Shown: positions 6,974-15,195 of the stretch, piece after piece
Numbering within the stretch: position 1 is the stretch's first letter
How the letters are laid out: each line of letters opens with the position of its first letter
From: an uncultured Clostridiaceae bacterium
GTDB lineage: Bacteria > Bacillota > Clostridia > Clostridiales > Oxobacteraceae
DNA length: 15,540 nucleotides
Direction: 5' to 3'
Assembly: GCA_937900065.1 (NCBI GenBank)
Contig: CALCDS010000387.1
Location: forward strand, 1-15,540
The notes under the pieces: model-generated
Seen by the model: only the letters and a program-made list of their open reading frames with translations
What the model was told of the DNA's origin: nothing
Database searches by the model: none
Program-made: the position numbers and the translations under genes

Positions 6974-9148
6974 ATGCTGGATGAACTGATCGATAATATA
7001 AAAATTCACAATCCGAATTGCGACATTGAATTCATAAAAAAAGTATATCGATTTGCTGAATCAGCCCATAAAGGACAGGTAAGAGAGTCAGGAGAGCCAT
7101 ATATATCTCATCCTGCGGCAGTAGCTTCGATACTTGTGGAAATGGGACTTGATACAGCAACGATTGCGGCTGCCCTCCTGCATGATGTGATAGAAGATAC
7201 CGACCGTACTTATGATGATATAAAGCAGGAATTTGGAGAAGAGATAGCTAATCTCGTGGATGGAGTAACCAAACTTGGAAGAATCGAGTATAAAACCAAG
7301 GAAGAGGAGCAGGCTGATAATATAAGAAAAATGTTTCTTGCCATGGCAAAGGACATACGTGTTATAATACTGAAACTGGCCGATAGGCTCCACAATATGA
7401 GGACATTAAAATATCTTCCTACTGACAGGCAGAAATCCATGGCAAAGGAGACGCTTGAGATATATGCTCCACTCGCTCATAGGCTTGGTATTTCAAAGAT
7501 AAAGTGGGAGCTGGAAGATTTGTCTTTAAGGTACCTTTATCCAGAAGAGTACTACAGCCTTGTTGAAAAGGTAGCCCAGAAAAGGACAGAGCGGGAAAAA
7601 GTAATAGAACAGATAATCATTACTTTAAGAGATAAGCTTTCATCTTCGAATATAAAAGCTCAAATCGATGGAAGACCTAAGCATTTCTACAGCATATATA
7701 AAAAGATGGTATATAAGAATAAGACATTTGAGCAGATTTTTGACTTGCTTGCTGTAAGGGTGATAGTCGATACGGTAAGGGATTGCTATGCGGTTTTGGG
7801 TATCGTTCATACGATGTGGAAACCGATACCCGGAAGATTCAAGGATTATATTGCCATGCCCAAACCAAATATGTATCAATCACTCCATTCTACGGTCATA
7901 GGTCCTGGTGGACAACCATTTGAAATACAGATAAGAACCTGGGAAATGCATGCCACTGCTGAGTATGGTATTGCAGCCCATTGGAAGTATAAAGAAGGAA
8001 TAAAAGGCGAAGACAGCTTTGACAAAAAGCTTAAATGGATAAGGGAAGTCCTTGAGTGGCAAAAAGACACCAAAGATGCGAATGAATTCGTAAAGGGGCT
8101 TAAGATAGACCTGTTTTCAGATGAAGTATTTGTGTTCACTCCCAAAGGTACTGTAATAGATTTACCCGTTGAATCCACGCCGATTGATTTTGCATACAGG
8201 ATACACACGGATATAGGCAATAGGTGCATCGGAGCAAAGGTAAACGGTAAAATGGTGCCTCTCGATTACAAGCTGAAAACAGGTGAAATAGTTGAAATAC
8301 TGACCACATCATCAGACCGCGGTCCAAGCCGCGACTGGTTAAAGGTTGTAAAAAGTTCTCAAGCCAAAAACAAGATAATGCAGTGGTTCAAGAGGCAGAA
8401 GAAGGAAGAGAACATTGCAAAGGGAAAAGAGATGCTTGAGAAAGAGATAAAAAGGCAGGGATTTTCATATAACGAGCTTGCAAGGCAGGAATGGCTGGAG
8501 CTTGTGATGAAAAAGCTCAATATGCAGCATATTGAGGAACTTTATTCTTCAATGGGTTACGGAGGGGTTTCGGTTCTTCAGGTTATAACCAGGCTTAAGG
8601 AAGAGTATGCAAAGACTCAAAGACCTGAGAGCAACGACTGGAGGACACTTGAAAAATCCTCGAATGAAAACAAGGTCCAGAAAAAGAAGAAGGAAAAAAA
8701 CGCCGGCGTGGTTGTAAAGGGCATAGACAATGTGCTTGTGAGGTTTGCAAAATGCTGCAGCCCTGTGCCGGGAGATGATATAATAGGTTATATTACCAAA
8801 GGCAGAGGTGTTTCAATACACAGAAAGGATTGCTTAAATATCATAAAGCAGCTAAGGCAAAATGATGAGAGAATGATAGAAGTAAGCTGGTCTGAAGATA
8901 CAGGAGTAGGTTACCAGGCAGAAGTGCAGGTTGAAGCAAACGACAGGTATGGCTTGTTGTCTGAGATCACAAATATACTCACCGTTTCAAATACGGTCGT
9001 AAATGCCATAAATGCCAGGACCGGTAAAGACGGCAAAGCATATATCAGCCTTATGCTGCAGATTAAAAATACCGAGCAGCTTGAAAAAGTAATGAAAGAT
9101 TTCAAAAAAATAAAGGGCATAATAGATGTTTACAGAACAGGGGCATAG
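6974..9148 (+). CDS. rel: Bifunctional (p)ppGpp synthetase/hydrolase Rel
   Basis: Makes and degrades the alarmone (p)ppGpp in the stringent response, on starved ribosomes. The N-terminal HD hydrolase domain shows H46 and H70-D71 with the HDVIEDTD motif, so hydrolase activity is probably intact. The synthetase domain carries R288-F-K-D291, the charged RxKD version typical of bifunctional Rel/SpoT rather than synthetase-only RelA. A TGS domain lies at about 385-445, a conserved Cys-Cys pair near 593-594 in the zinc-finger-like region, and an ACT domain at about 650-724. Length 724 aa is usual. I chose ATG 6974 because GGGAGG (6963-6968) lies 5 nt upstream; an in-frame TTG at 6938 has no ribosome binding site and would add residues absent from the family. 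It lies 66 nt after apt and 11 nt before dtd. Confidence 0.96.
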   Translation: MLDELIDNIKIHNPNCDIEFIKKVYRFAESAHKGQVRESGEPYISHPAAVASILVEMGLDTATIAAALLHDVIEDTDRTYDDIKQEFGEEIANLVDGVTKLGRIEYKTKEEEQADNIRKMFLAMAKDIRVIILKLADRLHNMRTLKYLPTDRQKSMAKETLEIYAPLAHRLGISKIKWELEDLSLRYLYPEEYYSLVEKVAQKRTEREKVIEQIIITLRDKLSSSNIKAQIDGRPKHFYSIYKKMVYKNKTFEQIFDLLAVRVIVDTVRDCYAVLGIVHTMWKPIPGRFKDYIAMPKPNMYQSLHSTVIGPGGQPFEIQIRTWEMHATAEYGIAAHWKYKEGIKGEDSFDKKLKWIREVLEWQKDTKDANEFVKGLKIDLFSDEVFVFTPKGTVIDLPVESTPIDFAYRIHTDIGNRCIGAKVNGKMVPLDYKLKTGEIVEILTTSSDRGPSRDWLKVVKSSQAKNKIMQWFKRQKKEENIAKGKEMLEKEIKRQGFSYNELARQEWLELVMKKLNMQHIEELYSSMGYGGVSVLQVITRLKEEYAKTQRPESNDWRTLEKSSNENKVQKKKKEKNAGVVVKGIDNVLVRFAKCCSPVPGDDIIGYITKGRGVSIHRKDCLNIIKQLRQNDERMIEVSWSEDTGVGYQAEVQVEANDRYGLLSEITNILTVSNTVVNAINARTGKDGKAYISLMLQIKNTEQLEKVMKDFKKIKGIIDVYRTGA

Positions 9149-9159
9149 GAGGATAGAGC

Positions 9160-9609
9160 GTGAGAGCAGTTGTGCAAAGAGTTGCGTTTTCTGAAGTTGT
9201 AGTTTCAGGTAAAACTGTCGGAAAGATCGGAAAGGGATTAAATGTGCTTTTAGGTGTTGAAGATAAGGACACTGAAGAGGATGCAAAGTACCTTGCTGAA
9301 AAGATAGTAAATTTAAGAGTGTTTGAAGATGAAAATGAAAAGATGAATCTTTCGCTATTGGATATCAAAGGCGAGATGTTGGTGATATCTCAGTTTACGC
9401 TCCTTGGAGATTGCAGGAAGGGCAGAAGGCCCAATTTTATGGCTGCTGCAAGGCCTGAAGAAGCTTCAAAACTGTACGAAACTTTCATTTCCTGCTGCAG
9501 AAGCTTTGGAATAGTTGTGATGCATGGAATATTCCAGGCAAAGATGATGGTCAGGATAGACAATGACGGCCCTGTCACATTGCTGTTAGACAGCCGAAAG
9601 GGCCTTTAG
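9160..9609 (+). CDS. dtd: D-aminoacyl-tRNA deacylase
   Basis: Hydrolyses D-amino acids wrongly attached to tRNA (and in this family also Gly from tRNA-Ala), keeping protein synthesis chirally clean. The two family motifs are present: SQFTLLGD beginning at S77, and the cis-proline motif G137-P138-V139-T140, which together form the chirality-selecting active site. At 149 aa it is full length. The start is GTG at 9160, supported by AGGAGG (9147-9152) next to the rel stop and by the family N-terminus MRAVVQRV. It lies 11 nt after rel and 11 nt before the next gene, so it belongs to the same transcript. The rel-dtd pair is a frequent Firmicute neighbourhood. Confidence 0.97.
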   Translation: MRAVVQRVAFSEVVVSGKTVGKIGKGLNVLLGVEDKDTEEDAKYLAEKIVNLRVFEDENEKMNLSLLDIKGEMLVISQFTLLGDCRKGRRPNFMAAARPEEASKLYETFISCCRSFGIVVMHGIFQAKMMVRIDNDGPVTLLLDSRKGL

Positions 9610-9620
9610 GAGGCTTTATC

Positions 9621-10235
9621 ATGAACCTTATTGTAAAACCCGCAGGCGTATACCAGGCCAATTGCTATATAGTATATGATGAAAGGACAATGGAAGGTTT
9701 TATAATCGACCCTGGAGGAGATGCTCCCGATATATCAAATATTTTAAAGGAAAAGGGTATTTTAGCTAAGTTTATAATATTGACTCACGGCCATTTTGAT
9801 CATATAGGGGCCGTAAATGAGCTTAAAAAGAAACTTAATATACCTGTATATATGAATAAGAATGATCTATTTTTGGTTTCAGAAGACGATGCTCACACAA
9901 AATCTGCTTACCATTCCCACGATAATATAAAGGTGGATAGATTTGTAAATGACGGTGATGTTATAAAATATGGAAATGAAACCATAAGCATAGTGGAAAC
10001 GCCGGGCCATAGCAGGGGAAGCATCACTATATATACGGATGGATGCTTATTTACAGGGGATACTCTGTTTGCCGGTTCTGCTGGAAGAACCGATTTTCCC
10101 GGAGGTTCTCAAGATATGCTGCTTAAATCGCTGTCTGAAAAGATAGCATTATACCCGGATGAAACTCGGGTTTATCCAGGTCATGGTCCTTCAACGACGA
10201 TAGGCATCGAAAAATCACAAAATCCTTTTTTATAG
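9621..10235 (+). CDS. MBL-fold metal-dependent hydrolase (glyoxalase II-like)
   Basis: Metallo-beta-lactamase-fold hydrolase with a complete set of metal ligands for two ions: H56-x-H58-x-D60-H61 (THGHFDH), H130 in TPGHS, D147 in FTGDTLF, and H188 in YPGHGPST. Length (204 aa) and the absence of a C-terminal extension place it with the short YqgX-like, glyoxalase II-related proteins widely found in Firmicutes. The substrate cannot be read from sequence; thioester hydrolysis such as S-lactoyl-thiol cleavage is a family-based guess. The ATG at 9621 follows AGGAGG (9608-9613) at 7 nt, overlapping the dtd stop. No signal peptide is seen, so it is cytoplasmic. Confidence 0.93.
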   Translation: MNLIVKPAGVYQANCYIVYDERTMEGFIIDPGGDAPDISNILKEKGILAKFIILTHGHFDHIGAVNELKKKLNIPVYMNKNDLFLVSEDDAHTKSAYHSHDNIKVDRFVNDGDVIKYGNETISIVETPGHSRGSITIYTDGCLFTGDTLFAGSAGRTDFPGGSQDMLLKSLSEKIALYPDETRVYPGHGPSTTIGIEKSQNPFL

Positions 10236-10297
10236 GAAATATTGGTATACCCCTTCACACAATGGTTAAAATAATTTTAAACAGGAGGGGATATCGT

Positions 10298-10477
10298 ATG
10301 AAAAAACAAAAAAATTATTTTAGGGAAAAAAGGATCGAGGAAATACAGGAACTGGGATATGAGGACTATATGGATATGTTTCAAGAAGGCATGTCCGACT
10401 CTCAAATATCAAATGAGGTTGGAGTGGATGAAAAATACATAAAGCGGCTGAGGGAGGAGTACCAAAACGACTTTTGA
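10298..10477 (+). CDS. Small helix-turn-helix-like protein, 59 aa
   Basis: A 59-residue, charged protein that I do not recognise by name. Residues 1-20 are strongly basic and helical. Residues 26-52 fit a helix-turn-helix: a short helix, then SDSQISNEVGV resembling the helix-2/turn segment of small DNA-binding proteins, and DEKYIKRLREEY as a possible recognition helix. ATG 10298 is preferred over an in-frame codon at 10262 because AGGAGGGG (10283-10290) lies 7 nt before it. The excellent ribosome binding site and protein-like composition argue that it is real. It lies 62 nt after the hydrolase and 51 nt before hemZ. DNA binding and any target are inference; a structural RNA- or protein-binding role is equally possible. 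Confidence 0.75.
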   Translation: MKKQKNYFREKRIEEIQELGYEDYMDMFQEGMSDSQISNEVGVDEKYIKRLREEYQNDF

Positions 10478-10528
10478 TATAAAAGAGGTACACCTCCCCT
10501 TTTGACTTTATTGCTGGGAGAAATTCGT

Positions 10529-12019
10529 ATGATATATGTAGTTTGTGAACCCGAAGACTTTTTTTATGATATTTATATGATAGTCAGCTTGTACTTTCCT
10601 TATGAAAAGGTAATCGATAAAAAAGGCGAGTGCGATATTTCATCTGGTTCGATGCTCATTGAAGTAAGCTTCAAACTGAATGATTCCACGGTAGCGTCAA
10701 ATTGTTCATTGTTTGTAAAGGATAACATGACTTATAAAAGCATAGGACACTGTTTTGAAAATCACACTGTTTGGGGTTCCAAGAAAAAGTCTGTTAAATA
10801 CTGCATAAAGATTTCAGTATTCAAACTCTTAAAGGACTATACAAAAATTGAAATACCATGGGGCATACTTACAGGAATAAGGCCTTCAAAGATTGTAAGC
10901 GAGCTTAAGTCAAAGGCCGTGGTTGATGGCGATATAGAAAATATCTTAAAGTCCAAATATCTGATAAGAAATGATAAGGCAAAGCTGGTCATGAAAGTTT
11001 CAAAAAATAGCTACAACCTATTAAACTGTGATCCTAAAAGGATTTCAGTATATATCGATATACCTTTTTGCCCGAGCATATGCTTGTATTGCTCCTTTTC
11101 ATCAAATCCTATCATGAATTGGAGCAAAGATATGGACGATTATATGGATGCTCTGGAATATGAAATCACAAAATGTGCGGATTTCATAAACAAACATTTT
11201 AAAGTCGATACGATCTATATAGGAGGAGGAACACCGACATCGCTCAATGATTGCCATTTTAAAAGGCTTTTGGATATTGTATCTGGAAGTTTCGAAATGG
11301 ATGGCATAAGCGAATTTACAGTTGAAGCGGGAAGGCCTGATACAATAACGCCGTCAAAACTTGAAGCAATGAAAGCAGCCGGCGTAGGCAGGATAAGCAT
11401 AAATCCCCAGTCAATGAATGATGATACATTAAAGCGTATCGGAAGGAACCATACATCATCTGAAATAGTGGAAAAGTTCAGACTCGCCCGCAAGTTGGGA
11501 TTTGATTACATAAATATGGACATGATTTTAGGGCTGCCGGGTGAAAATTTGGACAACGTGAAATATACGCTTGGAAGCATACTGAAACTTTCACCTGAAA
11601 ATATAACCGTGCATACCATGGCAATAAAAAGGGCTTCAAGGCTCAAGGAGAAGATTGTTAAAAATGAGCAGGTACAGCTGCCGCCTGCCGAACTGGTTGA
11701 AAAGATGATGGATTATGTAGTTGAAACTATGGACAGGTCGGGCTATCTGCCGTACTATATGTATAGGCAGAAAATGATGATGGGAAACCTTGAAAATGTA
11801 GGATATTGTAAATCCGGATTCCAGTGTGCCTATAACATACAGATGATAGAAGAGAGGGAGACGATTGCCGGCTTTGGAGCTCATGCCGTATCAAAGGCGG
11901 TATTTTTGGATGAAAACAGGATAGAGAGGATCGCTAACAAGAAAGACGTAAAGGAATATATGGATTCGATTAAAGAAACCACTGACAATAAGCTCAAAGC
12001 CTTTAAGACTTTGATTTAA
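10529..12019 (+). CDS. hemZ: Radical SAM protein HemZ, coproporphyrinogen dehydrogenase family
   Basis: Radical SAM protein of the HemZ/HemN-like group, named for oxygen-independent conversion of coproporphyrinogen III to protoporphyrinogen IX. The cluster motif is C181-P-S-I-C185-L-Y-C188, preceded by an YIDIPFC stretch and followed by YIGGGTPTS near 230, which binds SAM in this family. A family-specific N-terminal region of about 170 residues comes first. Length is 496 aa, as in B. subtilis HemZ. ATG 10529 is chosen because GGGAG (10516-10520) lies 8 nt upstream; the in-frame TTG at 10502 lacks a site. Placement before hisS-aspS is common in Clostridia. Many Clostridia lack a complete heme pathway, so the true substrate here is uncertain. 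It lies 25 nt before hisS. Confidence 0.88.
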   Translation: MIYVVCEPEDFFYDIYMIVSLYFPYEKVIDKKGECDISSGSMLIEVSFKLNDSTVASNCSLFVKDNMTYKSIGHCFENHTVWGSKKKSVKYCIKISVFKLLKDYTKIEIPWGILTGIRPSKIVSELKSKAVVDGDIENILKSKYLIRNDKAKLVMKVSKNSYNLLNCDPKRISVYIDIPFCPSICLYCSFSSNPIMNWSKDMDDYMDALEYEITKCADFINKHFKVDTIYIGGGTPTSLNDCHFKRLLDIVSGSFEMDGISEFTVEAGRPDTITPSKLEAMKAAGVGRISINPQSMNDDTLKRIGRNHTSSEIVEKFRLARKLGFDYINMDMILGLPGENLDNVKYTLGSILKLSPENITVHTMAIKRASRLKEKIVKNEQVQLPPAELVEKMMDYVVETMDRSGYLPYYMYRQKMMMGNLENVGYCKSGFQCAYNIQMIEERETIAGFGAHAVSKAVFLDENRIERIANKKDVKEYMDSIKETTDNKLKAFKTLI

Positions 12020-12044
12020 TATAAAATAGACAGGAGGTAGCGAT

Positions 12045-13304
12045 ATGCTGACAAAAGCGCCAAGAGGTACTAAGGATATACTTCCTTCGGAATCGAAAAA
12101 ATGGCAGTATATAGAGGATATGATTCGCAAACATTGCGATTTATACGGCATAAAAGAAATACGTACCCCTATGTTTGAACACACCGAACTTGTGCAAAGA
12201 GGTGTTGGAGAAACTACTGACATAGTCCAAAAAGAGATGTACACGTTTTTAGACAGAGGCAACAGGAGCATTACGTTAAAGCCTGAAGGTACAGCACCTG
12301 CCGTAAGGGCTTTCATCGAAAATAATTTGTATAATGAAGCCCAACCAACTAAACTCTTTTATATTACTCCTATTTTCAGATATGAAAGGCCGCAGGCCGG
12401 AAGGTTAAGGGAGCATCATCAATTCGGAATCGAAATTTTCGGCTCGAAGGAACCTTCATGCGATGCCGAAGCCATAAGCGTTGCAATGGAACTGTTCAAT
12501 AAGCTTGGGATCAAAAACCTTGAACTGAACATAAACAGCATAGGATGTCCGGTTTGCAGGAAGGAATATAATAAAGCATTAAAAGAATATTTAAGGCCCA
12601 ACCTTGATAAACTTTGCGATACTTGCCGCGACAGGTTTGAAAGAAATCCACTGAGGATTTTGGATTGCAAAGTTGAGAGTTGCCAGAAGGTAGCAAAAGA
12701 CGCTCCTATAATACTCGATTATCTGTGCGATGAGTGCAAACAGCATTTTGAAGGCTTGAAAAAATATCTGGATGCACTCCAGTATAAGTACAATGTGAAT
12801 CCCAGAATCGTGCGAGGGCTTGATTATTACACTAAAACCGTATTTGAAATAGTATATAATGGGATAGGCTCCCAAGGAACCGTATGCGGAGGAGGCAGGT
12901 ATGACGGGCTCATAGAAGAATGCGGAGGCCCTTCAATGCCTGCAGTCGGATTCGGGATGGGAATCGAGAGGCTCATGCTTGTACTTGAAGATCAGAACAT
13001 TGAGCTCGATACGAAAGCAGGCATTGACATATTTATTGCGGCTTTAGGTGAAAATGCCGGCATTGAAGCGTTCAAAATAGTATTTAAACTTAGGAAAGAC
13101 GGCATAAGCGCTGACAATGACCATATGGGAAGAAGCTTAAAGAGCCAAATGAAATATGCTGACAAGATAAATGCCAGGTTTACGGCCATACTGGGAGACA
13201 ATGAAATATCGAGTGGTAAAATAATATTGAAGAATATGTCAAGCGGAGAGCAGAATGAGGTTGCAATAGATAAATTATCTGATATTCTAAAGAAAATATT
13301 ATAA
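12045..13304 (+). CDS. hisS: Histidyl-tRNA synthetase
   Basis: Class II aminoacyl-tRNA synthetase that charges tRNA-His. Features in order: RGTKDILP near residue 6; motif 2 with FRYERPQAGRLREHHQFG; the histidine-specific R257-G-L-D-Y-Y motif with the catalytic arginine; CGGGRYDGL near 283; motif 3 with GFGMGIERL; and the C-terminal anticodon-binding domain from about 325. The insertion domain holds four cysteine pairs: C168-x-x-C171, C191-x-x-C194, C208/C213 and C228-x-x-C231. Such pairs recur in Firmicute HisRS and could bind zinc. Length 419 aa is normal. ATG 12045 has AGGAGG (12032-12037) at 7 nt. It lies 13 nt before aspS, with which it is surely co-transcribed. No T-box leader can fit in the 25-nt gap upstream. 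Confidence 0.97.
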   Translation: MLTKAPRGTKDILPSESKKWQYIEDMIRKHCDLYGIKEIRTPMFEHTELVQRGVGETTDIVQKEMYTFLDRGNRSITLKPEGTAPAVRAFIENNLYNEAQPTKLFYITPIFRYERPQAGRLREHHQFGIEIFGSKEPSCDAEAISVAMELFNKLGIKNLELNINSIGCPVCRKEYNKALKEYLRPNLDKLCDTCRDRFERNPLRILDCKVESCQKVAKDAPIILDYLCDECKQHFEGLKKYLDALQYKYNVNPRIVRGLDYYTKTVFEIVYNGIGSQGTVCGGGRYDGLIEECGGPSMPAVGFGMGIERLMLVLEDQNIELDTKAGIDIFIAALGENAGIEAFKIVFKLRKDGISADNDHMGRSLKSQMKYADKINARFTAILGDNEISSGKIILKNMSSGEQNEVAIDKLSDILKKIL

Positions 13305-13317
13305 TGGAGGTTTTATA

Positions 13318-15105
13318 ATGGCAGAGAGACTTGAGGGATTGAAGCGTACCCATATGTGCGGCGTGCTGAGAGAAAAAAACATAGGTGAAAAAGCCGTTGT
13401 AATGGGATGGGTGCAAAGAAAGCGAAATCTTGGAGGACTTGTATTTGTAGACTTAAGGGATAGGACCGGAATCGTCCAGGCAGTATTTGGTGAAAAGATA
13501 GACAAGGCGGCGTTTGAGAAGGTCAATTCTGTAAGATCCGAATATGTGCTTGCAATATCCGGAGAAGTTGTCAAGCGTTCATCTCCGAACAAGGACATGG
13601 ATACCGGTATGATAGAAATACTGGGTAAAAGTATAAAGATATTGAGCGAGTCTGAAACGCCTCCTATTTATATAAAAGAAGGTTTGGATGCTGCCGAAGG
13701 AATAAGGCTTAAATACAGGTATCTGGATTTGAGAAGGCCTGATTTGCAGCGGAATTTGATTGTAAGGCACAGGACGGCCAAAGTCATAAGGGACTTTATG
13801 GATGAAAACGGATTTCTAGAAATCGAAACCCCTATGCTCACCAAAAGCACGCCTGAGGGCGCAAGGGATTACCTTGTTCCAAGCCGTGTGTTCCCGGGTA
13901 AATTTTATGCTTTGCCCCAATCGCCACAACTTTTCAAACAGCTTTTGATGGTGTCGGGTTTTGATAAGTATTTCCAGATCGTAAGGTGCTTTAGGGATGA
14001 GGATTTACGAGCAAACAGGCAGCCGGAATTCACTCAGGTCGATATGGAAATGTCTTTCGTCGATGTCGACGATGTGATAGAGCTTAATGAAAGGCTGCTA
14101 AAGAGAGTGTTCAAGAAAATACTTGACATTGATTTGCAGATTCCTTTCAAGCGCATTACATATAAGGAAGCAATGGAAAGGTTCGGAACCGATAAACCTG
14201 ATGCCAGATTTAAAATGGAGCTTGTAAACTTGAATGATATAGTTGGAAACAGCGAGTTTAAAGTTTTCAAAGATGCAATAAAATCCGGCGGAGATGTAAG
14301 GGCTATAAATGCTGAAGGCTGTGCAAGCTTTGGAAGAAAAGAATTAGATAGGCTGACTGATTTCGTCAAGACATTCGGAGCAAAAGGTCTTGTTTGGATA
14401 TCGTTGAAAAACGGAGAAATAAAATCAACGGCTTCCAAGTTTTTGAGCACGGATATAATGAATGGGATAATTGAAAGGACCCAAGCCAAGGATGGGGATT
14501 TGATATTGATTGTTGCAGGCAAACCCAAAGTAGTGTTTGCATCATTAGGACAGTTAAGGCTTGAAGTCGCAAAGAAACTTGAACTTTTGAAAGACAACAA
14601 GGAATTCAAATTTATGTGGGTTACTGAATTTCCACTGCTTGAATACAGCGAGGAGGAGCAAAGGTATGTTGCCGTACATCATCCTTTCACAGCTCCAATG
14701 GATGAGGACATAGACTACATTGAATCTGACCCGGGCAAGGTGAGAGCCAAGGCATATGATATAGTGCTCAATGGCGAAGAGCTTGGCGGAGGAAGTATAA
14801 GGATTCATGATACAAAACTCCAGGAGAGAGTGTTTAAAGCTTTAGGGTTTACAAATGAATCGGCTTGGGAGAGATTCGGATTCCTTCTTGAAGCATTCAA
14901 ATTCGGACCGCCTCCACATGGCGGACTCGCATATGGCTTTGACAGAATGATAATGTTCCTTGTTAATGCAGACAACATAAGAGACGTTATAGCTTTCCCA
15001 AAAAACAAAGATGCTGTCTGTATCATGACAAATGCTCCGTCAAATGTTGATGAAGAACAGCTTAAAGAGCTTGGGATTGAAATTGCCAAGGACCATAAGA
15101 AATAA
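13318..15105 (+). CDS. aspS: Aspartyl-tRNA synthetase, bacterial type
   Basis: Class IIb synthetase that charges tRNA-Asp. An N-terminal OB-fold anticodon-binding domain (about residues 10-105) contains the Arg-Lys-Arg-Asn-Leu38-Gly-Gly loop. Motif 2 is FRDEDLRANRQPEFTQ (225-240), the bacterial GAD insertion domain lies at about 285-420, and motif 3 is GLAYGFDR (536-543). Length 595 aa is typical of bacterial AspRS. L38 aligns with L30 of the tRNA-Asp-specific E. coli enzyme rather than the His of the relaxed Pseudomonas enzyme, which suggests but does not prove strict tRNA-Asp specificity. ATG 13318 follows TGGAGG (13305-13310). No hairpin terminator is visible right after the gene, so its mRNA may read into the 6S RNA unit. 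Confidence 0.97.
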   Translation: MAERLEGLKRTHMCGVLREKNIGEKAVVMGWVQRKRNLGGLVFVDLRDRTGIVQAVFGEKIDKAAFEKVNSVRSEYVLAISGEVVKRSSPNKDMDTGMIEILGKSIKILSESETPPIYIKEGLDAAEGIRLKYRYLDLRRPDLQRNLIVRHRTAKVIRDFMDENGFLEIETPMLTKSTPEGARDYLVPSRVFPGKFYALPQSPQLFKQLLMVSGFDKYFQIVRCFRDEDLRANRQPEFTQVDMEMSFVDVDDVIELNERLLKRVFKKILDIDLQIPFKRITYKEAMERFGTDKPDARFKMELVNLNDIVGNSEFKVFKDAIKSGGDVRAINAEGCASFGRKELDRLTDFVKTFGAKGLVWISLKNGEIKSTASKFLSTDIMNGIIERTQAKDGDLILIVAGKPKVVFASLGQLRLEVAKKLELLKDNKEFKFMWVTEFPLLEYSEEEQRYVAVHHPFTAPMDEDIDYIESDPGKVRAKAYDIVLNGEELGGGSIRIHDTKLQERVFKALGFTNESAWERFGFLLEAFKFGPPPHGGLAYGFDRMIMFLVNADNIRDVIAFPKNKDAVCIMTNAPSNVDEEQLKELGIEIAKDHKK

Positions 15106-15160
15106 CCGCATTTACCAAGGCAATTTAGAGTTCCGCACTGAAATATTATTGTGAATACTA

Positions 15161-15188
15161 TTATAAAACAATGCAAATGATGTATAAT
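15161..15188 (+). promoter_or_regulatory. Promoter of the 6S RNA
   Basis: A perfect TATAAT -10 box (15183-15188) is preceded 16 nt upstream by TTATAA (15161-15166), a poor -35 match. Transcription should start near 15195-15197, at or just before GGGATTG. The strong -10 box with the structured RNA after it supports an independent transcript. Confidence 0.6.
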
Positions 15189-15195
15189 AAATTGT

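Noticed and set aside
10242..10275. Promoter before the small protein gene (TTGGTA with TAAAAT)
   Set aside because: The spacer would be 19 nt and both boxes are poor, so I do not call it.
10481..10503. Hairpin between the small protein gene and hemZ (AAAAGAGG against CCTC/TTTT) as a terminator
   Set aside because: The stem needs a 3-nt bulge, has only four strong pairs and its T-run is part of the stem, so termination is unlikely.
14034..14609. Minus-strand 191-codon frame inside aspS
   Set aside because: It is a Ser/Leu/Phe-rich shadow of the conserved aspS coding strand.
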